Below, in pieces: positions 1 through 7,722 of a stretch of DNA of 64,000 bases. The stretch's first letter is position 1. Every line of letters begins with the position of its first letter. Made by a program: the position numbers and the translations under genes. Below the pieces are notes generated by a model that searched no databases, was not told the origin of the DNA, and saw nothing but the letters and a program-made list of their open reading frames with translations. Source of the DNA: Lentisalinibacter sp964427415 (GTDB lineage Bacteria; Pseudomonadota; Gammaproteobacteria; Steroidobacterales; Woeseiaceae); assembly GCA_964427415.1 (NCBI GenBank), contig CAYRUH010000014.1, positions 1 through 64,000 on the forward strand. Reading direction: 5' to 3'.

Positions 1-928
1 TCATGTAGGCCAGACCGAAGACCAGCGCCGAGAACGTCGCGAGCACCACGCTAGCGGGACTGGCGGCGAGCAGCGCGAGGCTCGCCGACAGCATCATCAG
101 CATCAATGCGTGCGTGATCGGCGGATTGTTGCGGTCGGCCAGGTCGGCGACCACGGCGCCGCCCAGGCCCGCTATGCCGACCGCGAGCCACAGCCATCCG
201 GCCGCGCCGGCCGGAAGCGCGCCCAGAGTGACCACCAGGTCGGGCGCGAAGATCCAGTACGCCGATGCGATGAAACCCGTCACGAATGCAAACAGGGAGA
301 GCTCGAACAGGCGTGACCACTGCAGCTTGCTGATGGGCGGAGGCGGCGCGGCGTTGGACGGCACGATGGGTGATGCCGCGGGGATAAAGCGCCACGCGGC
401 CACGACGCCTGCAGCGGCCAGGACGGCGAAGGAGGCGTAGGCAAAACGCCAGGCCCCCGCCATGAACAGCACCGCCGGCACGGCCACCGCCACCCCAACG
501 CTGGTGCCGGCGTTCATGACCGCGCTGACGCGCCCGTGCTGCCTGCGCCTGACCACTGCCCGCATGGCAGCGGTGAGCGCCGGCATCATCAGCCCGGTGC
601 AGATACCGCAGGCGAAAACACCGCCGCCGAGCGAGACCGGCCCGGATGCCAGGCTGATCAGCGTCAGCCCGCCGACGCCGAACAGGCCCGACAGCACCGC
701 GGTATGGCGGGCCCCGAGACGGTTGGCGATGAAAGGCGCGACGAGCGTGGCCAGCAGGAAACTGATCAGCGGCAGCGCGCCGATGATGCCGATCACGTAC
801 GGTGTAAGCGACAGTTCGGCACGAATCGGAGGCACGAACAGCCCGAAGGCGAAACGTGCCAGGCCGTAGCTGATCGCAACCAGCGTCGCGCCGAGAAGCG
901 CGAATCCGGTGCTCGAACGTGGACTCAC
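1..928 (-). CDS. MFS transporter, YbfB/YjiJ-like (C-terminus outside window)
   Basis: The gene is read leftwards from a GTG at 928 and runs off the window start with no stop, so about 309 residues are visible. The product is strongly hydrophobic, with successive membrane segments. Its N-terminus (SYGLARFAFG, then a loop rich in small residues and the pair ANRLGARH) resembles the YbfB/YjiJ branch of the major facilitator superfamily. Members are inner-membrane secondary carriers; the substrate cannot be told from sequence. No ATG is available near the start. The GTG overlaps the TGA of a 30-codon ORF at 925-1017 (GTGA), so translational coupling to a leader peptide is possible but unproven. 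Confidence 0.8.
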   Translation of the reverse strand, partial: MSPRSSTGFALLGATLVAISYGLARFAFGLFVPPIRAELSLTPYVIGIIGALPLISFLLATLVAPFIANRLGARHTAVLSGLFGVGGLTLISLASGPVSLGGGVFACGICTGLMMPALTAAMRAVVRRRQHGRVSAVMNAGTSVGVAVAVPAVLFMAGAWRFAYASFAVLAAAGVVAAWRFIPAASPIVPSNAAPPPPISKLQWSRLFELSLFAFVTGFIASAYWIFAPDLVVTLGALPAGAAGWLWLAVGIAGLGGAVVADLADRNNPPITHALMLMMLSASLALLAASPASVVLATFSALVFGLAYM

Positions 929-1017
929 GGGACCTTCGTGCGGCTGGCGGCGGGGACTTCCGTCGGCTCCGGTTTGCGGTCCGGCTCGCTGCGTGCGCGC
1001 TTGTTCAGCGTCTCCAT
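925..1017 (-). CDS. possible 30-residue leader ORF before the MFS gene
   Basis: A short ATG-started frame, 30 codons long, ends in a TGA that overlaps the GTG of the MFS gene. Third positions are mostly G or C, as in neighbouring genes. The peptide is hydrophilic, rich in Lys, Arg, Glu and Pro, with no recognisable domain. The same frame stays open further upstream to an ATG at 1203, across hairpin-rich DNA, which I do not think is coding. It could be a coupling leader or chance. Confidence 0.2.
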   Translation of the reverse strand: METLNKRARSEPDRKPEPTEVPAASRTKVP

Positions 1018-1096
1018 AGCCAGCACGATTACATCGGTGGGCCTGGCTGCCACAATAACAGAGTCCGCATTACCGGTTTGAGGGGAGCGATAACCG

Positions 1097-1219
1097 CAGC
1101 AGAGAGGGAGGAATTGATTCGCCTGCTGCGCAGGCTCGCCCTTCGGGCGGCCAAGCCGGCCTCGGCTCAAACCCGATTCTCGGCTATCGAGGCTGCTAAC
1201 CACGATCGGTCAAAAATCG
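1097..1219. repeat. hairpin-rich tRNA-flanking element
   Basis: This is the downstream flank of tRNA-Ser. It contains a stretch at 1101-1121 that resembles the tRNA-Ser 3' end (GAGAGGGAGG followed by ATTG/ATTCG). Two tight hairpins follow: 1121-1135 (GCCTGC-TGC-GCAGGC) and 1137-1149 (CGCCC-TTC-GGGCG), then an imperfect GGCC palindrome. It looks like a repetitive extragenic palindrome or a decayed duplicate of the tRNA end. I see no gene in the 929-1251 gap apart from the small ORF noted separately. Confidence 0.35.
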
Positions 1220-1220
1220 G

Positions 1221-1248
1221 AAAAAAGGGCCCGGCAGGCCCTTTTTAA
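1221..1248 (-). terminator. Rho-independent terminator of tRNA-Ser
   Basis: A perfect 10-bp stem (AAAAAGGGCC at 1222-1231 with GGCCCTTTTT at 1237-1246) and a 5-nt loop lie a few bases after the tRNA 3' end. Read on the minus strand, the right arm ends in a run of T, as expected of an intrinsic terminator. Confidence 0.85.
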
Positions 1249-1251
1249 GGG

Positions 1252-1342
1252 TGGCGGAGAGGGAGGGATTCGAACCCTCGATAGGGGGTTACCCTATACA
1301 TGAATTCCAATCATGCGCCTTCGACCACTCGGCCACCTCTCC
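1252..1342 (-). tRNA. tRNA-Ser(GGA)
   Basis: This 91-nt gene on the minus strand includes an encoded CCA end. The acceptor stem GGAGAGG pairs with CCTCTCC. The anticodon stem CATGA/TCATG encloses the loop TTGGAAT with anticodon GGA, which reads UCC/UCU serine codons. The long variable arm (TATAGGGTAACCCCCTA region) is typical of class II tRNAs, and the T-loop GTTCGAATC is intact. It has its own promoter and terminator, so it is a monocistronic unit. Confidence 0.97.
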
Positions 1343-1374
1343 GGAATTCCCGTCCCGCGGTAAAGCGGGCGCGC

Positions 1375-1403
1375 AGATTACTGCAGCGGCCCTGTCAGTT
1401 CAA
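1375..1403 (-). promoter_or_regulatory. sigma-70 promoter of tRNA-Ser
   Basis: On the minus strand a -35 TTGAAC (1403-1398) and a -10 TAATCT (1380-1375) are separated by 17 bp. A GC-rich discriminator follows, and the tRNA 5' end is about 33 bp downstream of the -10. The -35 overlaps the stop codon of the preceding lipoprotein gene. Confidence 0.65.
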
Positions 1404-1684
1404 TCTTCCTCGTCGTCCTCGCGGGTCTCGGCCATGCGCTGGGAGAACGGCGGCGGCTCCTCCAGACAGCGGCCCGCCCCGGCGCCGGGCGGCGTCGAGG
1501 CCACCGGCACGTCCAGGTCCCGGCGCTCATCGAGGCCGCTCAGGCCCTCCGGCACCTTGACCGGGTCGGTGAGCCGGCTGTCCTGGTAGGGCTTGGCCTC
1601 GCTGCAATCGTTGCCGCCCGGGCCGAGGCCGAAGCAACCGCTGAGCAGCACCGCCGTCGCCGGCCAGAGGATCAGTCGTTTCAT
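1400..1684 (-). CDS. small lipoprotein resembling the BamC N-terminal segment
   Basis: This 94-residue protein has a short positively charged N-terminus and a lipobox (LLSGC, lipidated Cys17), so it should be exported and lipidated. The mature part carries the low-complexity pattern of the unstructured N-terminal arm of BamC/NlpB (PVKVPEGLSGLDERR, then VPVAS). The two folded helix-grip domains of a normal BamC (about 340 residues) are absent. It starts with ATG overlapping the dapA stop (ATGA), matching the dapA-bamC order of other gammaproteobacteria. It probably binds the BAM complex through this arm, or is a reduced BamC; that is inference. The C-terminus is acidic (EDDEED). Confidence 0.75.
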   Translation of the reverse strand: MKRLILWPATAVLLSGCFGLGPGGNDCSEAKPYQDSRLTDPVKVPEGLSGLDERRDLDVPVASTPPGAGAGRCLEEPPPFSQRMAETREDDEED

Positions 1685-2577
1685 TCCGTCGTCTCCGCGC
1701 CCAGCGCTATGCCGGCGCCCATGAGTGCCTCGTCCACCGGCTGGCGGAAGCGCGCGTCCAGCGGCGTCAGCGGCAGCCGTATGCCCGTGCCCACGAAGCC
1801 CATCCGATGCAGGGCCCACTTCACCGGGATGGGATTCGACTCCAGGAACATGGCCTTGTTCACCGACTGCAGGCGCGCGTCGATCTCGCGCACCGTCGCC
1901 TCGTCGCCGGCCACGGCCGCGCGACAGAGCTCCGCCATCAGGGCCGGCGCCACATTCGCCGTCACCGACACCACGCCGTGACCGCCACCGAGCAGGAAAT
2001 CCGCGCTGGTGAAGTCGTCACCGCTGAAGTAGCGGAAATCGGCCGGGCAGACCGCCTGCATCGCCTGCAACCGGCCGATGTCTCCGGTGGCGTCCTTGAT
2101 GCCGAAAATCCGCTCGTGCGCCGCCAGCCTGGCCACCGTCTCCGGCAGAAGATCCGACGAGGTCCGGCCGGGCACGTTGTAGAGCATCACCGGTTTGCTC
2201 ACTGCGTCCGCCACCGCCGAGAAATGCCGGAACATGCCCTCCTGGGTCGGTTTGTTGTAGTACGGCACGACCATCAGGAACCCGTCGATGCCGGAACCGT
2301 CGACCGCCTGCGACAGCGCGAGGGTCTGGCGGGTGGAGTTGGAACCGGTACCGGCCAGGATCCGGATGCGGCCGTCCGCGAACTGCACGGAACGGCGCAC
2401 CAGCTCGGCGTGCTCCTGTTTCAGTAGCGTGGCCGACTCACCCGTTGTACCGGCGATCACCAGACCGTTCGTCCCCGCTTCGCAGTGGAAATCGATCAGG
2501 CGCTCGAGCGCCGCATAGTCGACCTCGTCGGCATCGGTGAACGGCGTCGCGAGCGCGACCAGGCTGCCCTCGATCAT
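1681..2577 (-). CDS. dapA: 4-hydroxy-tetrahydrodipicolinate synthase
   Basis: DapA condenses pyruvate with aspartate semialdehyde in the cytoplasm, the first committed step to diaminopimelate and lysine. The 298-residue product has all catalytic residues at the positions known from E. coli: Thr44/Thr45 in GTTGES, Tyr107 in VPYYNKP, Tyr133 and Arg138 in LYNVPGRT, and Schiff-base Lys161 in GIKDATG. I chose the ATG at 2577, which gives the canonical MIEGSLVALATPF start; the frame is open upstream, but that part does not resemble the family. It is followed by the overlapping BamC-like lipoprotein gene. Confidence 0.97.
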   Translation of the reverse strand: MIEGSLVALATPFTDADEVDYAALERLIDFHCEAGTNGLVIAGTTGESATLLKQEHAELVRRSVQFADGRIRILAGTGSNSTRQTLALSQAVDGSGIDGFLMVVPYYNKPTQEGMFRHFSAVADAVSKPVMLYNVPGRTSSDLLPETVARLAAHERIFGIKDATGDIGRLQAMQAVCPADFRYFSGDDFTSADFLLGGGHGVVSVTANVAPALMAELCRAAVAGDEATVREIDARLQSVNKAMFLESNPIPVKWALHRMGFVGTGIRLPLTPLDARFRQPVDEALMGAGIALGAETTE

Positions 2578-2730
2578 GGAGTACTCCGGATTAACAAGCC
2601 GGCGATGGTACTGGCCGGGCGCGGTCCGCGGCAAGAGTCCGCGGCAAATCAATTGCTTGCACGCGGCTACAATCACAGTACACTGCGCCGACCAGCCGGC
2701 CGCACCCGACATTTAACTTATTCGAGAAAT

Positions 2731-3261
2731 ATGTCTCAACTTATTGTTATTTCAGCTATTGGAAACGACCGAACCGGTGTGGTGCAGGATCTGACAGAGA
2801 CCATACTGGAGTGCGGCGGCAACATCGTCGAAAGCCGCATGAGCACCCTCGGCCAGGAATTCGCCATGCTGCTGCTGGTCTCCGGCACCTGGCACACCGT
2901 GAACCGGCTGGAGACCGAGCTCGGCAAGCTCGAGAAGCAGCACGGGATCACCGCCACCCTGCGCCAGACGCGGGAGCGGATGGAGAAGCGGGACAGCCTG
3001 CCCTACGCCGTCGACGTTGTCTGCCTCGACCAACAGGGCGTGGTTTTCAATATCGCCCGCTTCTTCTCGAGCCGGGGCATCGACATCGCCGAGCTCAGCA
3101 CCCGCAGCTACGCCGCGGCCCACACCGGCGCGCCCATGTTCTCCGTGCAGATGAATATCAGCGTGCCGGAGCGCATCCACATCGCGCAGCTTCGCGAAGA
3201 GTTCATGGAGATGTGCGACCAGTATAACCTGGACGCCATACTCGAACCGGTGAAAGCCTGA
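2731..3261 (+). CDS. gcvR: glycine cleavage system transcriptional repressor, double ACT domain
   Basis: The 176-residue product consists of two ACT domains, roughly residues 4-75 (LIVISAIGNDRTGVVQDLT) and 92-170 (YAVDVVCLDQQGVVFNIA). This is the GcvR architecture. GcvR has no DNA-binding domain. In E. coli it binds GcvA and glycine to repress the gcvTHP operon. The gene is divergent from dapA across a 153-bp spacer, the usual arrangement in gammaproteobacteria, with bcp following in the same direction. No gcv genes are in the window. Confidence 0.9.
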   Translation: MSQLIVISAIGNDRTGVVQDLTETILECGGNIVESRMSTLGQEFAMLLLVSGTWHTVNRLETELGKLEKQHGITATLRQTRERMEKRDSLPYAVDVVCLDQQGVVFNIARFFSSRGIDIAELSTRSYAAAHTGAPMFSVQMNISVPERIHIAQLREEFMEMCDQYNLDAILEPVKA

Positions 3262-3308
3262 CGCCGGCGCGGTCCGGCACGGATTCCATTGCAGGAGGAT
3301 AGATTCCG

Positions 3309-3779
3309 ATGAACGCACCCGAAATCGGCAAGGTGGTCAAGGACTTCAAGCTGCCCGCGACAGGCGACAAGACGGTCCGCCTGAAGGAGCTGCGCGGCAA
3401 GAACGTGGTGTTGTACTTCTACCCGAAGGACTCCACGCCCGGATGCACCACCGAGGGTCAGGATTTTCGCGACCTGCACAGCAAGTTCAAGCGGGCAAAC
3501 ACCGTGATCCTGGGGGTCTCCCGTGACTCGATCGCCTCCCACGAGAAATTCCTCGCCAAGCACGAGTTCCCGTTCGACCTGCTCTCCGATGCCGAGGAGG
3601 AGCTGTGCAGCCAGTTCGACGTGATCAAGGAAAAGAATATGTACGGGCGCAAGGTCATGGGCATCGAGCGCAGCACGTTCCTGATCGACGACAAGGGCAA
3701 GCTGCGGCGGGAATGGCGCAAGGTCAAGGTCAAGGGCCACGCCGAGGAAGTGCTGGAGGCCGCGAAGGAGCTGGCCTGA
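3309..3779 (+). CDS. bcp: thioredoxin-dependent peroxiredoxin, BCP/PrxQ type
   Basis: This is a 156-residue cytoplasmic peroxiredoxin that reduces H2O2 and organic peroxides with thioredoxin. The peroxidatic Cys46 sits in FYPKDSTPGCT. The resolving Cys found five residues later in E. coli BCP (Cys50) is missing here; that stretch reads TTEGQDF. Another Cys, Cys100 (EEELC), could serve, or the enzyme may act as 1-Cys. A strong GCAGGAGGA ribosome site lies 9 bp before the ATG. It follows gcvR and precedes bepA, as in E. coli and Pseudomonas. Confidence 0.95.
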   Translation: MNAPEIGKVVKDFKLPATGDKTVRLKELRGKNVVLYFYPKDSTPGCTTEGQDFRDLHSKFKRANTVILGVSRDSIASHEKFLAKHEFPFDLLSDAEEELCSQFDVIKEKNMYGRKVMGIERSTFLIDDKGKLRREWRKVKVKGHAEEVLEAAKELA

Positions 3780-3858
3780 ACCCGCTGCCCCGTCCACACC
3801 CCCTGCTGACCCTTCCTGACGGTCCGCCACGACGGCCGCCGTATAATGGGAACGCAGT

Positions 3859-5412
3859 ATGTCGGCCATTGTCCTATATGCCATGTTTGCTGAGCTTCGA
3901 AGACTGGCCGCCGTGGCCCCCCTGGTCACCCTGACCCGAAGGGCCCTGCTGCTGCTCGTGCCATTGGCAGCGATGTTCGCGAGCGGCGGGCCCCTGCTGG
4001 CCGCCGGTGAGCTGCCGGACATCGGCAGCCCGGCCAATGCCATGCTGCCCAAGTCGGAAGAGGCCCGTATAGGCCGCGCCATCATGCGCGAGCTCAGGGG
4101 CCGGGGCACGGTCGTCGAGGACCCGCAGATCACCGAATATATCGAGGCGATCGGCCACCGGCTGGTGGCGCACGCCAACGACGGCGAGCAGGAGTTCGAG
4201 TTCTTCGTGGTCGACGACCCGAGTATCAATGCGTTCGCTCTGCCCGGCGGCTTCATCGGCGTGCATACCGGATTGATCGAGGCGACCGAGGACGAGAGCG
4301 AGCTGGCCGGCGTGCTGGCCCACGAGATCGCCCACGTCACGCAGCGCCATATCGCCCGCTCCATCTACAACAACTCCCGGGCCAGTATCATCACGCTGGC
4401 CACCATGCTGGGTGCCATCCTCGTGGGCATGGCCGCGGACGGCGGCAGCGACGCCACCCAGGGCGCGATCATGGGCGCCCAGGGCATGATGGTGCAGAAC
4501 CGCATCGATTTCACCCGCCGCAACGAGTACGAGGCGGACCGGGTCGGCGTGGCGACGATGGCCGCCGCCGGCTTCGACCCTCAGGGCATGCCCGACTTTT
4601 TCGCCACCATCGGCCGGCGTGCGGGACCGTTCGCGAGCAGCGTACCCGAGTTTCTCCGCACTCATCCGGTATCCAGCGCCCGTATCGCCGAGACGCGCGC
4701 CCGGGCCGCCGCGCTGAATGTGGCCGACGTCGAGCAAACGATGGGTTACGGCCTGACCAAGGCGCGGATTATCGCGCAGGGCCGCACCTCGCCCCGCGAT
4801 GCGCTCACTTACTTCCGTCAATCGGCACCGGCGGGCGATGCCGCGCTGTACGGCGAGGCGCTGGTCCTGCTGCGTATGGATCAGCCGGCCGAGGCCCAGC
4901 GTATTTTCGAGCGGCTGATCGACCGCAACGAGGACGTGATCGCCTACCATATCGGCCTGGCCGCGGCGCAGATGGCGAATGACAATGAGATGGCGTCGCT
5001 GTCCACTTACGCGAACGCGCGCGAGCTGTTTCCGCGCAATATGCCCCTGGTCATCAGCTACGCGGAGACACTGCTGCAACTCGGCCGGGGCGACATGGCC
5101 CACGAGATGCTGCTGGACCTGCTGAACAACACGCCGCCGACGCCGGAGCAGGTACGGCTGATCGCGCGTGCCGCCATCGCTGCCGGCGAGACCGCCGAAG
5201 CGCACTACTACCTGTCCGAGTACAACATCATGATCGGCGACCTCGTGCGGGCCGTTGGCTTCCTGTCGCGGGCGCTGGAGCTGCCCGAGACCGAGCCGAT
5301 CCAGCGCGCGCGCTTCGAGGCGCGCATCGATTTCATCAAGGAATACCTGAGCGAGGAGCAGCTCAGGGAAGTGGCGCGGAATGATCCCGGCCGGGAGCCG
5401 GGGATCAGCTGA
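3859..5412 (+). CDS. bepA: periplasmic M48 metalloprotease/chaperone with TPR repeats
   Basis: BepA works in the periplasm on stalled outer-membrane proteins such as LptD and BamA. The N-terminus carries a hydrophobic signal segment (about residues 29-49) before AAGELPDIG. The zinc site is HEIAH (155-159) plus the NEYEAD glutamate near 223. The last 200 residues are helical TPR repeats, and the length (517) is normal. The first ATG (3859) is used. An ATG at 3883 would give MFAELRR, closer to the E. coli start. A perfect TATAAT at 3842-3847 lies so near that transcripts from it would favour the inner start; no clear -35 accompanies it. Confidence 0.93.
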   Translation: MSAIVLYAMFAELRRLAAVAPLVTLTRRALLLLVPLAAMFASGGPLLAAGELPDIGSPANAMLPKSEEARIGRAIMRELRGRGTVVEDPQITEYIEAIGHRLVAHANDGEQEFEFFVVDDPSINAFALPGGFIGVHTGLIEATEDESELAGVLAHEIAHVTQRHIARSIYNNSRASIITLATMLGAILVGMAADGGSDATQGAIMGAQGMMVQNRIDFTRRNEYEADRVGVATMAAAGFDPQGMPDFFATIGRRAGPFASSVPEFLRTHPVSSARIAETRARAAALNVADVEQTMGYGLTKARIIAQGRTSPRDALTYFRQSAPAGDAALYGEALVLLRMDQPAEAQRIFERLIDRNEDVIAYHIGLAAAQMANDNEMASLSTYANARELFPRNMPLVISYAETLLQLGRGDMAHEMLLDLLNNTPPTPEQVRLIARAAIAAGETAEAHYYLSEYNIMIGDLVRAVGFLSRALELPETEPIQRARFEARIDFIKEYLSEEQLREVARNDPGREPGIS

Positions 5413-5460
5413 CGGCCATTATCGCCGGTTGAAGGTCGACGGCAGACCCTCAGACGAGCT

Positions 5461-5820
5461 TCAGGAAGAAGCGTTGGTCTGGTCCTCCCCGCGGTCGTCT
5501 ATGAATCCCACCCAGCGTTCCCCCACGCTCAGGAGCTCCTCCACATCACCGGTGTGGGCGATGTTGGTGATCTTCTCCGGGATCCTGCGGAAATGGATCT
5601 CGCGCACGGTGTGATTGGCCCAGGTGATCCATTCCAGCAGCAGGGCGAGGCCGGCACTGTCGGTTCGGGTTACGCCACCGAGGTCCACGTCCAGCATCGT
5701 GTGACCGGCGAACTGTTCGGTGCTCTCCCGCAGTATCGAGGCCACGGTATCGAAGGTCATCTCGCCCTCCAGGGCGAAACGGCCCTCTCCCAGGTCACGA
5801 AACTCCCAGCGGCTGCTCAC
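5461..5820 (-). CDS. mlaB: STAS-domain protein MlaB
   Basis: A 119-residue cytoplasmic STAS domain with the conserved Ser in RTDSAGLALLLEW. MlaB binds the ATPase MlaF and stabilises the MlaFEDB inner-membrane complex that moves phospholipids between membranes. It is the last gene of mlaFEDCB and starts with GTG overlapping the mlaC stop (GTGA). It converges with bepA. Confidence 0.88.
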   Translation of the reverse strand: MSSRWEFRDLGEGRFALEGEMTFDTVASILRESTEQFAGHTMLDVDLGGVTRTDSAGLALLLEWITWANHTVREIHFRRIPEKITNIAHTGDVEELLSVGERWVGFIDDRGEDQTNASS

Positions 5821-6473
5821 GCCTCGCTCGAGCTTTCTGCGTCGGCGGATCTGGCCTCCCCGCTCTCGCCGTCGCGCATACCCGCCTCGCGTTCCAGACG
5901 TTCTATGACCGCGTCGAGCCCCTTGCTGCCGATCTCTGAATTGAGCTCGGTGCGGAAATTGCGCACGTAGGAGATGCCCTCGACCGTCACATCGTAGACC
6001 TTCCAGCCGTCCTCGCGCTTCACCAGGCCGTAGTTCACCGGCACTTCCGAGCCATCGTCGAGTTCGACCTCGGTCCGGACGGTCGTGCGCCGGTCCTCCG
6101 GATCACCCCGGTACGGCAGCACCTTGACGCGCTCCTCGTCGAACTCGAGCACGCCGTCGGCATAGCGCCTGAGCAGTGCCTGGTAGAACGCATCGATGAA
6201 GCGTTCCTGCTGCTCCTCGCTGGCGGTCCGCCAGTAGCGGCCCAGCACCAGCTGGGCGGCGTAACGGCGGTCGAAGCGCGGCAGCAGGATGCCGTCGATC
6301 ACCTCGTACAGCTCCTGGCGGTCCTCGGACAGCTCCCGCTTGCGACCCGCGAGGGCCTCCGAGAGTTCGTCCACCGCGGTTACGATGACCGCGGTGGGGT
6401 CCTCCGCCCCGGCGACGCCCGGGACGGTCAGCAATAGCCCCAGCAGCGCGAGAGTCGTCATCCACATTCTCAT
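5817..6473 (-). CDS. mlaC: periplasmic phospholipid-binding protein MlaC
   Basis: The 218-residue product has a signal peptide (hydrophobic stretch to about residue 22, cleavage near AGAED). Its body matches the MlaC/Ttg2D fold, with the family signatures LVLGRYWRTASEEQ and NYGLVKREDGWKVYDV-VEGISYVRNFR. MlaC ferries phospholipids across the periplasm between MlaA and MlaFEDB. The tail after about residue 200 is acidic and Ser-rich. Start and stop codons overlap the neighbouring mlaD and mlaB genes. Confidence 0.95.
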   Translation of the reverse strand: MRMWMTTLALLGLLLTVPGVAGAEDPTAVIVTAVDELSEALAGRKRELSEDRQELYEVIDGILLPRFDRRYAAQLVLGRYWRTASEEQQERFIDAFYQALLRRYADGVLEFDEERVKVLPYRGDPEDRRTTVRTEVELDDGSEVPVNYGLVKREDGWKVYDVTVEGISYVRNFRTELNSEIGSKGLDAVIERLEREAGMRDGESGEARSADAESSSEA

Positions 6474-6940
6474 TCGTCGTCTCCCGAACCCATGTTTACC
6501 AGGAATTTACCGATCAGATTCTCGAGCACCACCGCGGACTGGGTGAACAGCACCTCGCTGCCGTCTTCCAGGTAGATCTCCGACCCGCCAGGCTGCAGCC
6601 CGATGTACTGGCTGCCGAGCAATCCCGCCGTGAGGATGCTGGCGTCGGAGTCTTCCGGGATCTGGTCATAGCGGTTCTCTATGCGCATGGTCACAACGGC
6701 ATCGAGGCGCCGCGGGTCGAACTCGATGGCGCTCACCCGCCCGATGGTCACGCCGGCCATGCTCACCGGCGAGCGCACCTTTAGGCTGCCCACGTTCTGG
6801 AAGCGGGCGGTCACGTCGTAGGTATCGTCCTGCACGTAACCGCCGATGGTCGTCGTCTGCGTTATCAGGAAGAACAGCGCGGCGAAGCCCAGGAACACGA
6901 ACAAGCCCGTGCTGATCTCTACTGCTCTGGTCTGTTGCAT
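6470..6940 (-). CDS. mlaD: MCE-domain substrate-binding protein MlaD
   Basis: A 156-residue protein with one N-terminal membrane anchor (GLFVFLGFAALFFLITQ) and a single MCE domain (about residues 38-118; GSLKVRSPVSMAGVTIGRV). MlaD forms a hexameric ring on MlaE in the periplasm. It sits 13 nt after mlaE and overlaps mlaC by ATGA. Confidence 0.96.
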   Translation of the reverse strand: MQQTRAVEISTGLFVFLGFAALFFLITQTTTIGGYVQDDTYDVTARFQNVGSLKVRSPVSMAGVTIGRVSAIEFDPRRLDAVVTMRIENRYDQIPEDSDASILTAGLLGSQYIGLQPGGSEIYLEDGSEVLFTQSAVVLENLIGKFLVNMGSGDDE

Positions 6941-6953
6941 AAGCGCTATACCC

Positions 6954-7718
6954 TTACATCAAGGCGGCGGTGATCATGAAATCGAGTACCAGTACCGCGA
7001 TGGAGGAGATGACCACCGTTCGCGTCGTCGCCCTGCCGACCCCCTCCGCCGTCGGCAGGGCATTGTAACCCTCGAATACGGCGAGCAGGCTCGCGGCCAC
7101 TCCGAATACTGCGCTCTTGACGACACCTTCCATGATGTCGGCCATCTCTACACTGTCTCTCATCTGCGACCAGAAGGCGCCGATATCAACCCCCATCAGC
7201 ACCACCCCTACCATGTAGGCGCCGAAAAGACCCACCGCGCTGAAGATGCCGGCGAGCAGCGGCATCGCGATCACGCCGCCGAGGAATCGGGGCATCACGA
7301 CCCGGCGAACCGGATCCACCGCCATCATCTCCATGGCCGAGAGCTGATCCGTGGCCCGCATCAGGCCGATCTCCGAGGCGAGAGCCGTACCGGCCCGTCC
7401 GGCGAACAGCAACGCAGTCACCACAGGGCCGAGTTCCTTCATGAGCGACAGGGCGACGAATACGCCCAGCGCGTCCTCGGAGCCGAACCGGGACAGATTG
7501 TCGTAACCCTGCAGGCCCAGCACGGCGCCCACGAAAAAGGCGGAGGTGATGATGATGGGCAGTGACAGAGCGCCCGTGTTATGCACCTGCTGCACGACGA
7601 GCGGGAAACGCCGCCGGACTGCACGCGGGGTGGCCAAAACCAGGCGCAGGAAGAACAGCTGCAACTGCCCGAACGTCTGCAGGAAGCCGGCCAGCGCGTA
7701 GAGGAGGTCCCGCAGCAC
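6954..7718 (-). CDS. mlaE: ABC permease MlaE
   Basis: A polytopic inner-membrane permease of the MlaE/YrbE family. Family signatures visible are FFVGAVLGLQGYDNL, KELGPVVTALLFAGRAGTA and GATDQLSAMEMMAVDP-like residues. I placed the start at the GTG at 7718, five bases after the mlaF stop, giving 254 residues, the usual length. The longer ATG-started frame at 7793 would overlap mlaF and add an atypical Arg/Ser-rich N-terminus. Confidence 0.93.
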   Translation of the reverse strand: MLRDLLYALAGFLQTFGQLQLFFLRLVLATPRAVRRRFPLVVQQVHNTGALSLPIIITSAFFVGAVLGLQGYDNLSRFGSEDALGVFVALSLMKELGPVVTALLFAGRAGTALASEIGLMRATDQLSAMEMMAVDPVRRVVMPRFLGGVIAMPLLAGIFSAVGLFGAYMVGVVLMGVDIGAFWSQMRDSVEMADIMEGVVKSAVFGVAASLLAVFEGYNALPTAEGVGRATTRTVVISSIAVLVLDFMITAALM

Positions 7719-7722
7719 GGTA

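Noticed and set aside
1251..1589. Plus-strand frame beginning AEREGFEPS
   Set aside because: This is the tRNA-Ser gene read antisense, a frequent false annotation.
2645..2673. TACAAT as -10 of gcvR
   Set aside because: The -35 position (CAAATC) does not fit; too weak to list as a promoter.
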